Source: Solirubrobacterales bacterium
GTDB taxonomy: Bacteria; Actinomycetota; Thermoleophilia; Solirubrobacterales; 70-9
Assembly: GCA_025450195.1 (NCBI GenBank)
Contig: JANWHW010000007.1
Location: 1-64,000 of the forward strand
Length of the DNA stretch: 64,000 nucleotides
Direction: 5' to 3'
Made by a program: the position numbers and the translations under genes. Under the pieces are notes generated by a model. The model made no database searches, was not told the origin of the DNA, and saw only the letters and a list, made by a program, of their open reading frames with translations. Shown in pieces: positions 11,959-19,647 of the stretch (position 1 is its first letter; every line of letters begins with the position of its first letter).

Positions 11959-12369
11959 TTAGCCCTCGCCGGCTGTGCGGGCGACGAATTCGGCTACTTG
12001 CTTGGCCTGTTCGCCGGAAAGGATCCCGCCGGGCATCCGCCCGGAAGTAGTGCTGCCGTCGACGCCTTCGTCGATTGCGTTGAGGACGCGACCTTCGGTG
12101 TCTTCGATTGCCTTCTGCTCGCTGGGTGGCCCGGTCGGCGCCAGCAGTTCGTCGAGGTTGGGCCCGAAGTTGCCGTCGGTCCCCGCCGCATAGAGGGTGT
12201 GGCAATCGCCGCAGTTGGTCTGGAAGAGGCTCTGACCTGTCTCCAGTTGGGCAGGCACCTCCTCGGCGCCCTCGCCTGCATCGCCGTCCGCGCGGAAGGC
12301 AAGCCAAGGGATCAGGACCGCGAGAAAAAGGACCAACAACCCGAAGATGACGAAGGTCTTCCTGTTCAT
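11959..12369 (-). CDS. Membrane-anchored class I cytochrome c
   Basis: A 136-residue single-haem cytochrome c. Residues 4-23 form an uncleaved N-terminal membrane helix (TFVIFGLLVLFLAVLIPWLA), followed by an acidic linker and the haem-binding CGDCH, with a plausible distal ligand Met in SGRMPGG near residue 113. It should carry electrons on the outer face of the cytoplasmic membrane. The ATG at 12369 overlaps the endonuclease III stop (ATGA); the longer in-frame extension upstream is antisense-like and lies within nth. Partner oxidase genes are not in this window. Confidence 0.88.
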   Translation of the reverse strand: MNRKTFVIFGLLVLFLAVLIPWLAFRADGDAGEGAEEVPAQLETGQSLFQTNCGDCHTLYAAGTDGNFGPNLDELLAPTGPPSEQKAIEDTEGRVLNAIDEGVDGSTTSGRMPGGILSGEQAKQVAEFVARTAGEG

Positions 12370-13031
12370 TTGCGCTCGGCACGGTACCAGGGGCACATGC
12401 GACGCAGCTGGCACTCGCCGCAGCGCGGGGTTGGCCGGCAGACCTCGCGTCCGTGACGGATCAGGTTCATGTGGAGCTCGTAGGCATCCTCGGGGTCGAC
12501 GATCGCCAGCATCTCATCGTGAGCCCGCTCGAATGAGGCTTTTGGTGGGAAGAGGCCGAGGCGCCCGCCGACCCGGTGGATGTGGACGTCAACCGGGATC
12601 TCGGGGATGTCCCAGGTGAAGATCAGCACGCAGGCAGCGGTTTTCCGCCCGACCCCCGGCAGCGACAGCAGGAACTCGAGCGACTCCTCGCGCGGTGCGG
12701 TGTTGGTCCAGTCGAGGTTGGGAGGGTCGCCGAGCAACTTGAGGATTGCCTGGAGCCGCGGCGCCTTCTGCTTGCCGAGGCCACCGGGTCGGATCGCCTC
12801 CTCGATCTCGGAGACCGGCGCGTCGCGAACCTCCTCCCAGGTCGGGAAGCGTTCGCGCAGGATGGCGAAGGCCCGATCCCGGTTGCGGTCGTTGGTGTGC
12901 TGGGAGAGCACGGTCTTGACCAGCTCGGCGATCGGCTGGCCGTGGGGCTCGTTGACCGGCCGCCCGTACATTTCGCGGAGCCGATCGCGAATCGCTCGCA
13001 CCCGCCGCCCTTCCGGTCGCTTCCATTTCAC
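12366..13031 (-). CDS. nth: Endonuclease III (Nth) family DNA glycosylase
   Basis: Base-excision repair enzyme that removes oxidised pyrimidines and cuts the AP site. The 221-residue protein has the helix-hairpin-helix LPGVGRKTAACV (124-135) with catalytic Lys130 and the catalytic Asp148 in VDVHIHR. Four C-terminal cysteines (198, 204, 207, 213) should bind a [4Fe-4S] cluster, but the spacing is C-x5-C-x2-C-x5-C where classical Nth has x6 in the first gap. It overlaps the cytochrome c gene and is divergent from the hydrolase at 13075, with 43 bp between. Confidence 0.92.
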   Translation of the reverse strand: MKWKRPEGRRVRAIRDRLREMYGRPVNEPHGQPIAELVKTVLSQHTNDRNRDRAFAILRERFPTWEEVRDAPVSEIEEAIRPGGLGKQKAPRLQAILKLLGDPPNLDWTNTAPREESLEFLLSLPGVGRKTAACVLIFTWDIPEIPVDVHIHRVGGRLGLFPPKASFERAHDEMLAIVDPEDAYELHMNLIRHGREVCRPTPRCGECQLRRMCPWYRAERK

Positions 13032-13074
13032 GGCGTGACCCTAGCCGCCGAGAGGCCAATGGTCGCATCGTCAT

Positions 13075-13905
13075 ATGGTTCCGCCCGTGGCGGGTGCAAT
13101 CGAAGAGGCGGAGCTTGTTCTCGACGGGGTGAGAGTCTTCTACCGTCGCGTTCCGGGTGAGGGGACCCCGACGGTGTATTGCCACGGCAATCCAACCCAC
13201 ACTGAGGATTGGCTGCCGTTTATGGAGCGGGGCGGCCCGGCGATTGCCATTGACATGCCGGGCTGGGGACGATCGGATCGTCCGGACCCCGCCCGTTTCG
13301 ACTACTCGATGTACGGGCTCTCGGCCTTCCTCGAGCGTTGCTTGGACGAGCTGGGAATCGAGCGCCGGAAGATGGTCGTCCACGACTGGGGCGTCCTGGC
13401 ACTGATCGGAGCCCAGCGGCGCCCCGAGCTGGTCGAGCGCCTGGTGGTTGTAAATGTCGTCCCCCTGCTGCCGGGCTATCGGTGGCACTGGGTTGCCCAG
13501 ATTTGGCGCCGCCGCCTGCTGGGTGAGATCGTCAATGCCACCGCCACACGAACTTCGATGGCATTGACGATGCGCCAGGCCCGAGGCGATCGCAGCCCGA
13601 TGCCGGAGGAGTTCGTCGACATGGTCTGGAATCACTGGGACCGGGGAACCAGCCGCGCCGTTCTTTCCCTCTACCGGCATGCCGACCCGGATCGCCTTGC
13701 CGCCGCCGGCAAGGACCTCGGCAAGCTCACCTGCCCCTCGCTTGTCCTCTGGGGCGATCGCGATCCCTTCATCCCAACTCGCTTCGCCGGAGATCTCGCC
13801 AGCGCTCTCCCCAACTCCCGTCTCGAGCTCGTCGAGGGCGCCGGCCACTGGCCCTGGATAGACGTTCCTGCCGCGATTGATCGAGTCGTCGACTTCCTCG
13901 AATAA
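13075..13905 (+). CDS. Alpha/beta hydrolase, haloalkane dehalogenase/epoxide hydrolase type
   Basis: A 276-residue cytosolic hydrolase. The oxyanion loop HGNPTHTEDW, the nucleophile elbow VVHDWGVLAL with an Asp (not Ser) nucleophile followed by Trp, the acid-loop WGDRDPFIP and the catalytic His in GAGHWPW are all visible. HGNP plus D-W is the signature combination of haloalkane dehalogenases, while epoxide hydrolases share the Asp nucleophile. Substrate cannot be told from sequence. No Shine-Dalgarno precedes the ATG at 13075; a GTG four codons further is an alternative. Confidence 0.82.
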   Translation: MVPPVAGAIEEAELVLDGVRVFYRRVPGEGTPTVYCHGNPTHTEDWLPFMERGGPAIAIDMPGWGRSDRPDPARFDYSMYGLSAFLERCLDELGIERRKMVVHDWGVLALIGAQRRPELVERLVVVNVVPLLPGYRWHWVAQIWRRRLLGEIVNATATRTSMALTMRQARGDRSPMPEEFVDMVWNHWDRGTSRAVLSLYRHADPDRLAAAGKDLGKLTCPSLVLWGDRDPFIPTRFAGDLASALPNSRLELVEGAGHWPWIDVPAAIDRVVDFLE

Positions 13906-13987
13906 CTCGCTGGCAGCGGGCGGGTTTACGGCTTATGCCCCCCGTCAACCCACACCTGTTAACTCGGGATTTACAATATCCCGCTTC

Positions 13988-14767
13988 GTGCGTCGTCTCA
14001 TCTCACAGACCGGAGCCTGGCTGCCCAAAGGCTGGGGTGATCTCGGCCGCCAGATCGGCCTTGTCGTCGTGGTGGATCTTGCCTATGAGACGGTGCGCGG
14101 TCTCGCCGACGGGCAGCACAGCGTCGCCTTCGCCCACGGCCAGCAGGTCATCGATGCCGAGCGGGCGACCAACACGTTCTTTGAGCCGAGCATGCAGTCA
14201 TTCTTTCTGCCTGCGAACTGGCTGATCGACTTCGCCAACCAGATCTATATGAACAGCCAGTTCGCGGTGGTGCTTGGCTTTTTCCTCTGGGTCTACTTCT
14301 TCCGCAACGAGTCCTTCTACTTCGTGCGCAATATGTTCATGGTCTCGATGGGGCTGGCGCTGATCGGCTACACGCTCTATCCAACCGCGCCGCCGCGTCT
14401 CTTCAGCGAGTACGGCTTCGCTGACACGATCAATGACTTCTCCAGCGTCAACCACGACTCCGCCTTGGCCAAGCTCTTCATCAATCCCTATGCCGCGGTG
14501 CCCAGCATGCACTGCGCTTTCGCGATGATGATCGGCGTCTCGGGCTTCCGCCTCTCCCGCCGCAGGCTCACAAAGGCCTTCTGGGCCTTCTGGCCGTTGC
14601 TCATTGCTTGGGTCGTCATCGTCACCGGCAACCACTACTGGATCGACGTCGTGCTTGGCTGGATGGTTGCGGGGGCATCCGCCCTGATAGCCCAGAGGCT
14701 GCTGGCACGCGCCCGACCGGAGGCATGGTCGTGGCGAGTCCGCTCGCCGCAAGAGGCGGAGGCGTAG
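13988..14767 (+). CDS. PAP2-superfamily membrane phosphatase/transferase
   Basis: A multi-pass membrane protein (about six helices) of the PAP2/inositol-phosphotransferase group. The phosphatase signature is split as YPTAPPRL, AAVPSMHCAFAMM and TGNHYWIDVVLG, the last two carrying the catalytic histidines. This version is seen in Aur1/Ipt1-like lipid phosphotransferases and in lipid phosphate phosphatases. The neighbouring CDP-alcohol transferase and inositol-phosphate synthase suggest inositol-lipid metabolism (inference). The start is uncertain: GTG at 13988 follows a TACAAT box by 10 nt, whereas a TTG at 13877 would overlap the hydrolase gene and add a poorly conserved tail. Confidence 0.78.
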   Translation: MRRLISQTGAWLPKGWGDLGRQIGLVVVVDLAYETVRGLADGQHSVAFAHGQQVIDAERATNTFFEPSMQSFFLPANWLIDFANQIYMNSQFAVVLGFFLWVYFFRNESFYFVRNMFMVSMGLALIGYTLYPTAPPRLFSEYGFADTINDFSSVNHDSALAKLFINPYAAVPSMHCAFAMMIGVSGFRLSRRRLTKAFWAFWPLLIAWVVIVTGNHYWIDVVLGWMVAGASALIAQRLLARARPEAWSWRVRSPQEAEA

Positions 14768-14816
14768 TCGCCTCCCGGTGGCGTTACTCCAGCGGGATCG
14801 ACTAGCCTCACACATA

Positions 14817-15482
14817 GTGGAACCTTCGGCGCCCCCCAGGGCCCCAGGCGGTCGCCGCAATGGCCGCCAGGCCCGCAATGGCCAAGAGCTTCGCGCCTAT
14901 GCCCGCGATCGTCTGATCGAGTCGCGGCTGACGCCGAACGCGATCTCGATGGTCGGCCTGGCCGGGAACCTGCTGGCCGCAGTCCTGATTACCCAGCGCC
15001 TCTTCTTCTTGGCCGGGATTGCCTTCATCCTCGGCTCGATCATGGACACCCTGGACGGGCGCTACTCGCGGATGTCGGGCAAGGGCACCCTGTTTGGCGC
15101 CTTTCTCGACTCGACCCTGGACCGGATCGAGGAGGGAATCGTGCTCGCCGCGGTCGCCGGCTACTTCGCCGCGACCGGCGATGACTTTGCGGCCGCGATG
15201 TGTGTGATCGCCGTGCTTGGCTCGCTGATGGTCTCCTACACGCGCGCCAGGGCCGAGGCGCTCGGCGTCGAGTGCAAGGTCGGCTTGGCGACGCGGCCGG
15301 TCAGGGTAGTGGTACTTTCGATCGGCCTAGTCTTCGCCAAGGGTGCCGGGATCGGCGATTTCGAACTGCTGGCGCCGGCGATCTACGTAATGGCGGCGTT
15401 GACCACGTTCACGGCTATCCAGCGTGTATGGCATGTCCGAAACGAGCTTTCAAGCGAGAACACTTCGCCGCCTGACCTGTAA
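14817..15482 (+). CDS. CDP-alcohol phosphatidyltransferase, probable phosphatidylinositol phosphate synthase
   Basis: An integral membrane enzyme joining a CDP-lipid to an alcohol phosphate. The signature reads DTLDGRYSR followed by GAFLDSTLDR, supplying the four metal-binding Asp residues; the usual AR is replaced by YSR. YTRARAEALG and the basic ATRPVRVV segment match the inositol-phosphate-binding region of actinobacterial PIP synthases, and the next gene makes inositol-3-phosphate, the expected substrate. Start chosen at GTG 14817, eight nt after a TAGCCT box (apparently leaderless); GTG at 14778 is the alternative. Confidence 0.82.
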   Translation: MEPSAPPRAPGGRRNGRQARNGQELRAYARDRLIESRLTPNAISMVGLAGNLLAAVLITQRLFFLAGIAFILGSIMDTLDGRYSRMSGKGTLFGAFLDSTLDRIEEGIVLAAVAGYFAATGDDFAAAMCVIAVLGSLMVSYTRARAEALGVECKVGLATRPVRVVVLSIGLVFAKGAGIGDFELLAPAIYVMAALTTFTAIQRVWHVRNELSSENTSPPDL

Positions 15483-15542
15483 CCAGTCAAGTCTGGGGGT
15501 GTGTTTTGCCACCCAGCCAGACCGAGGAGGATTTCGAGCTTC

Positions 15543-16727
15543 ATGAGTGAGACCAACGGAGCAAGCGGCGCCAATGGCGCCGGCCGTCAGGACGAGAAGG
15601 TCCGCGTCGCAATAGTCGGCGTCGGCAACTGCGCCAACTCCTTCATTCAAGGCGTCCACTACTACAAGGACGCCGATCCAGCCGACGAAGTTCCGGGCTT
15701 GATGCACGTCGACCTCGGTGGCTACCACGTGCGCGACGTCGAGTTCGTCGCCGCCTTCGACATCGATTCCGAGAAGGTCGGCAAGGACCTCTCCGAGGCG
15801 ATCTGGTCGGGCCAGAACGACACGATCAAGTTCGCCGACGTGCCGGAGGTCGGAGTCAAGGTCGAGCGCGGGATGACCCACGACGGCCTCGGCAAGTACC
15901 TCAAAGAGAAGATCACGAAAGCGCCGGGCGAAACCGCCGACGTCGTCGGGATCCTCAAGGAGACGAAGGCCGATGTGCTCGTCTGCTACCTGCCGGTCGG
16001 CTCCGAGGAGGCGACCAAGTGGTACGTCGAGCAGGCGCTGAAGGCCGGCGTCGGCTTCGTCAACTGCCTGCCGGTCTTCATCGCGCGTGAGGACTACTGG
16101 GACAAGCGCTTCACCGAGGCGGGCCTGCCGATCATCGGCGACGACATCAAGTCTCAGGTCGGCGCGACCATCGTCCACCGCCAGCTCGCGCGCCTCTTCC
16201 ACGATCGCGGCGTGCGGATGGAGCGGACCTCGCAGCTCAACGTCGGCGGCAACATGGACTTCTACAACATGCTCGAGCGCGAGCGGCTCGACTCGAAGAA
16301 GATCTCCAAGACCAACGCGGTCACCTCGATCATGGGCCACGATTTGCCCGACGACCAGGTCCATGTCGGCCCCTCCGACTATGTGCCCTGGCTGACCGAC
16401 CGCAAGTGGGCGCACATCCGGGTCGAGGGCAAAGCATTTGGCGACGTGCCGCTCAACGTCGAGCTGAAGCTCGAGGTCTGGGACTCGCCAAACTCCGCAG
16501 GTGTCGTCATTGACGCCGTGCGGCTGATCAAGCTGGCCCTCAACAACGGCATCGCCGGCCAGCTTGACGGCCCCTCCAGCTACCTGATGAAGTCACCGCA
16601 CACGCAGCGTCCCGACGACGAAGCTCGCGAGCAGACCGAGGAGTTCATCGCGGCGAATGCTCGCGGCAAGGGCAGCCCGGTGGCGGGGGCAGCGACGGCT
16701 TCTTCAGAGGCCAAGACGGAGGCTTAG
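15543..16727 (+). CDS. ino1: Myo-inositol-1-phosphate synthase
   Basis: NAD-dependent isomerase turning glucose-6-phosphate into inositol-3-phosphate (also named inositol-1-phosphate). The 394-residue protein has the Rossmann motif [16 protein letters not shown] near the N-terminus, [12 protein letters not shown] and the conserved [12 protein letters not shown] and SPNSAGV blocks. The ATG at 15543 is preceded by AGGAGG (12 nt). A low-complexity Ala/Ser tail follows the catalytic core. It lies between the PIP-synthase-like gene and the glycosyltransferase/PHP fusion, so it supplies inositol phosphate for phosphoinositide lipids, and possibly mycothiol-like thiols. Confidence 0.94.
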   Translation: MSETNGASGANGAGRQDEKVRVAIVGVGNCANSFIQGVHYYKDADPADEVPGLMHVDLGGYHVRDVEFVAAFDIDSEKVGKDLSEAIWSGQNDTIKFADVPEVGVKVERGMTHDGLGKYLKEKITKAPGETADVVGILKETKADVLVCYLPVGSEEATKWYVEQALKAGVGFVNCLPVFIAREDYWDKRFTEAGLPIIGDDIKSQVGATIVHRQLARLFHDRGVRMERTSQLNVGGNMDFYNMLERERLDSKKISKTNAVTSIMGHDLPDDQVHVGPSDYVPWLTDRKWAHIRVEGKAFGDVPLNVELKLEVWDSPNSAGVVIDAVRLIKLALNNGIAGQLDGPSSYLMKSPHTQRPDDEAREQTEEFIAANARGKGSPVAGAATASSEAKTEA

Positions 16728-16767
16728 TGACGAGGGGCGCACGCGCGGCCCCTTATGCTGCTTGTTC

Positions 16768-18045
16768 GTGTCGGCCGAGCGTCTCTCGATAGCCCAGGTC
16801 ACGCCGTTCCCCCGGAGCGCTCCCAACGAGGTCAACGACTTCGTCAAAGGGGTTTCCGAGGAGCTCGAGCGCCGTGGCCACGAGGTGGTTGTCGTCGACT
16901 CCGGCAACCGAGTCAAGAAGCTGCTCGGCTCGACTCCATTCGACATCGTCCATGTCCACGACCCCTTCGCCCCGAGCGTCTCTTCGGCGGCGCTACGCCA
17001 CTCCTTCTCTCTCAACGTCGCCACCTTCCATGCGCCGCAGGAGCGGGTGCTCTCGACCTATGTCGCCAGGCCGCTGGTCGAGATCTTCTTCGGCCGCCTC
17101 GATGCGCGGACGGTTGTCTCCCCGGCTACGGGCGAGCTGCTCGAGCGCTACTTCCCCGGCCCCTATGAGCTGATCGAGGCCGCCGGCACTTCCCGCGATT
17201 GGGCGCAGGTGGCCGCTGAGCTGGAGGCCATCTATCGTCGCCTCGTCGCCCGCCGCCACGATCCCACCGGCAACCCCGAGGCGCGCCGGCGGATCGCCGA
17301 ACGCCCGCTGATCGAGGTCGATCTCCACATGCACACCGACCACTCGCCGGATTGCGCGACCCCGGTTGAGGTGTTGCTGGAAACCGCCCGCGACCGCGGC
17401 CTCGGCGCGATCGCGATCACCGATCACAACGAGGTCTCGGGGGCACTTGAGGCGAGGCGGGTCGCAGAGGAGATGGGCGACATCAAGGTGATCGTCGCCG
17501 AGGAGGTGAAGACCGCCGAGCAGGGTGAGGTGATCGGCCTCTTCCTGGAGGAGAAGATCCCGCGCGGCATGACGATGGCGGAGACGATTGCCGAGATCCG
17601 CCGCCAAGGCGGGCTGGTCTACGTGCCCCACCCGTTCGATCGCTTCCACTCGGTGCCCGACTACGAGCACCTACTCGACATCGTCGAGGAGATCGACGTG
17701 CTCGAGGTCTTCAACCCACGGGTGGCGCTGACGGCCTTCAACGAGGAGGCCGAGCGGTTTGCCAGCAAGTACCGGATCGTCCCCGGCGCCGGCTCGGACA
17801 GCCATGTCGCGCAGGGGCTGGGCAGCGTCCGGGTGCGGATCCATGACTTCGAAGGTCCGGAAGAGTTCCTCGAGGCGATGCGCGATGCCGACATCACCCG
17901 CAAGCACAAGAACCTCGTCTACGTCCAAGCTTTGAAGCTGCTGCAGACGACGGGACGCCCAAAGGCGCCGAAGCGCAGCGTCACCGACGCTAAACCGGTG
18001 CGGGGGGGCCGTCCCCGGAAGCGCCGCTCGGCGAGCAAGAGCTGA
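16768..18045 (+). CDS. Glycosyltransferase N-domain fused to PHP phosphoesterase
   Basis: A 425-residue fusion. Residues 1-135 resemble the acceptor half of a GT4 (GT-B) glycosyltransferase: AQVTPFPRSAPNEVNDFVKG, then DIVHVHDPFAP and VATFHAPQERV. The donor half is missing. Residues about 190-400 form a PHP metal-dependent phosphoesterase: EVDLHMHTDHSPDC, ITDHNEVSGA, EEVKT, PHPFDR and PGAGSDSH provide the metal-binding His/Asp residues. The tail is Lys/Arg-rich. The GTG at 16768 lies eight nt after TATGCT with no ribosome site. Position right after inositol-phosphate synthase suggests a role in inositol or phospho-sugar metabolism, but the substrate is unknown. Confidence 0.8.
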   Translation: MSAERLSIAQVTPFPRSAPNEVNDFVKGVSEELERRGHEVVVVDSGNRVKKLLGSTPFDIVHVHDPFAPSVSSAALRHSFSLNVATFHAPQERVLSTYVARPLVEIFFGRLDARTVVSPATGELLERYFPGPYELIEAAGTSRDWAQVAAELEAIYRRLVARRHDPTGNPEARRRIAERPLIEVDLHMHTDHSPDCATPVEVLLETARDRGLGAIAITDHNEVSGALEARRVAEEMGDIKVIVAEEVKTAEQGEVIGLFLEEKIPRGMTMAETIAEIRRQGGLVYVPHPFDRFHSVPDYEHLLDIVEEIDVLEVFNPRVALTAFNEEAERFASKYRIVPGAGSDSHVAQGLGSVRVRIHDFEGPEEFLEAMRDADITRKHKNLVYVQALKLLQTTGRPKAPKRSVTDAKPVRGGRPRKRRSASKS

Positions 18046-18707
18046 TGCAGGACTCGGTCGCGAAAGGACACGCGGCGAGTCCGTCAAAGAAATCGTCCAG
18101 CGTGCGTACGACCGACGACGAGATCAGAGAGAAGTACCTGGAGCGGGCGATCCGTGAGCTCAACCAGCTCACACACGAGGTGCAGGAGTGCTCGCATTGC
18201 CCGCGTGGCAATCTGATGCCCGTCCTCGGCTCGGGTCACCCGCAAGCCGACATCTTCATGCTCAAGCATGCTCCCGGGGTCGCTGAGATCGAAGAGGGAG
18301 TCGCCTTCTACGGGCGGGCGGGCAATGCCCTGATGAAATGCTTCAAGCGGCTGGCGATCGACCCCCTCGTCGTCTACGGCACCCTCTGCGTCAAGTGCCC
18401 AATCGCCGAGCCCGATCTCGCCGCCGATGAGTGTGTCGCCCGGCTAGTTACCGAGCTCGCGATCGTGCAGCCGAAGATCGTCGTAGTGATGGGCGAGCCG
18501 GCCCTACGCGTCCTCAACGACATGCAGATTCCGCTCTCTCGCCCGGTTGAGCCGCGTGAGGAAGAGGTGCAGGCCTTCACGCCGACCATCGACGTCCTCT
18601 ACACACCGGACATCGACGACTCGCTCGACGAGGAGGGCAACAAGCTGCGCTTCTGGCGTGCCTTCAGGACCCTCGGCCGGTGGTACGAGGACCTACCGCC
18701 TTACTGA
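18045..18707 (+). CDS. Uracil-DNA glycosylase superfamily protein, degenerate active site
   Basis: A 220-residue protein of the Fe-S family 4/5-like UDG superfamily. Cys49, 52, 118 and 130 are placed to bind the [4Fe-4S] cluster, and EEGVAFYGRAGNALM matches the GRPFVGRAGQLL region. However, the usual GEAPG is KHAPG, and the C-terminal HPS/HPxxxR motif that binds the DNA backbone reads TPDIDDS. Catalytic activity on uracil is therefore doubtful. Its start overlaps the preceding stop by one base (TGATG), so it is translationally coupled to the GT/PHP fusion. Confidence 0.78.
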   Translation: MQDSVAKGHAASPSKKSSSVRTTDDEIREKYLERAIRELNQLTHEVQECSHCPRGNLMPVLGSGHPQADIFMLKHAPGVAEIEEGVAFYGRAGNALMKCFKRLAIDPLVVYGTLCVKCPIAEPDLAADECVARLVTELAIVQPKIVVVMGEPALRVLNDMQIPLSRPVEPREEEVQAFTPTIDVLYTPDIDDSLDEEGNKLRFWRAFRTLGRWYEDLPPY

Positions 18708-18776
18708 CGGGCGCCGGTCGCATCCGCACCCGCGGGAGGACGCATCTGGGTGGCGCATCACGCCATCCGCCTCCTC

Positions 18777-18797
18777 GCGAATAGCTCTGCTATTCGC
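18777..18797. terminator. Hairpin between convergent genes
   Basis: A perfect 9-bp stem (arm GCGAATAGC) with a TCT loop lies in the 157-bp gap between the convergent UDG-like and LLM genes. It has no flanking T-run but is well placed to stop transcription from both sides. The rest of this gap shows nothing that looks coding. Confidence 0.5.
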
Positions 18798-18864
18798 TCG
18801 TCAGTGTCTGCCCCGCTGCTTGCCCAGCTGCGCCCCCACAGGCACGTCTGCTTCCCGGCGACCG

Positions 18865-19647
18865 TCAGTCCGGCGCCGCAGCTGAGGCGAGCGAGGTCAT
18901 TGCCTCGACCGTGGCGCTGGCGAGGCCGCGGACGACGACTGTGTCGAGGACGTCTTCATAGGCGATCAGGGCCTGTTGCGTCTCTCCGGCGCTGACAGTG
19001 GCAACGCCGACCGTGCCATTTGGCTTGCCCAGGCGAGCGAAGTGGTTGCGATAGCCGTCGTGGAGGTCGCGGTAGAAGGACTCCTCCTTGGCAAGGCGCG
19101 GACCGGCGTCCTCGCCGACGGCGGTGCGGACGTAGCCGAGCACCGGCGGCGTCTCGCGACCCGCATCGCGGGCGCCCGCTTCGACCTGCTCGCGCGCCCC
19201 GGCGGCGAACTCTGGCGTCATCCAGTTGAAGAATGCCCCGTCGAACTCTGCACCCGCAAGCGCGCACATCTTGGGCCCCATCGCGGCGAGGACGAGGCGC
19301 ACGCCGGGCAGCTTCTCGCGTAGCTCCGGCAGCGACTCGCGCATCCGGGTCAGCGGTCTCTCCGAGAAGCCGGCGCCGACCCCGAGCCAGAGCCGCTTCG
19401 GATCGAGGCTGAGCCGCTCGATGTCCGCAGCAATGACATCGGGGCTTTGACGGTCGAGGGCGATCACGGCCACGCCGAGGTCGATGGACGGTGCCGCGGC
19501 AGCGAACTCCGCCAGCGTCTCCAAGCCCTTGGCGCCTGGGTGATCGTTTGACCACATCGAGGCGTAGCCGAGCTCAGCACAGCTGGCGGCCAGCGGCCGC
19601 GCCACTTCGGGATCGAGCCCCGCCGCTACTCCAAACCCGCGTGACAT
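18865..19647 (-). CDS. LLM-class F420-dependent oxidoreductase
   Basis: A 260-residue TIM-barrel protein of the luciferase-like monooxygenase class, which in actinobacteria mostly use F420. Typical features are the N-terminal AAGLDPEVARPLAASCAELG region, SMWSNDHPGAKG, SIDLGVAVIALDRQSP and the RLWLGVGAGFS segment that lines the flavin site. The protein is shorter than most family members (300-340), so an insertion region is reduced. It overlaps the upstream methyltransferase stop by one base and is co-transcribed. Substrate is unknown. Confidence 0.82.
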   Translation of the reverse strand: MSRGFGVAAGLDPEVARPLAASCAELGYASMWSNDHPGAKGLETLAEFAAAAPSIDLGVAVIALDRQSPDVIAADIERLSLDPKRLWLGVGAGFSERPLTRMRESLPELREKLPGVRLVLAAMGPKMCALAGAEFDGAFFNWMTPEFAAGAREQVEAGARDAGRETPPVLGYVRTAVGEDAGPRLAKEESFYRDLHDGYRNHFARLGKPNGTVGVATVSAGETQQALIAYEDVLDTVVVRGLASATVEAMTSLASAAAPD

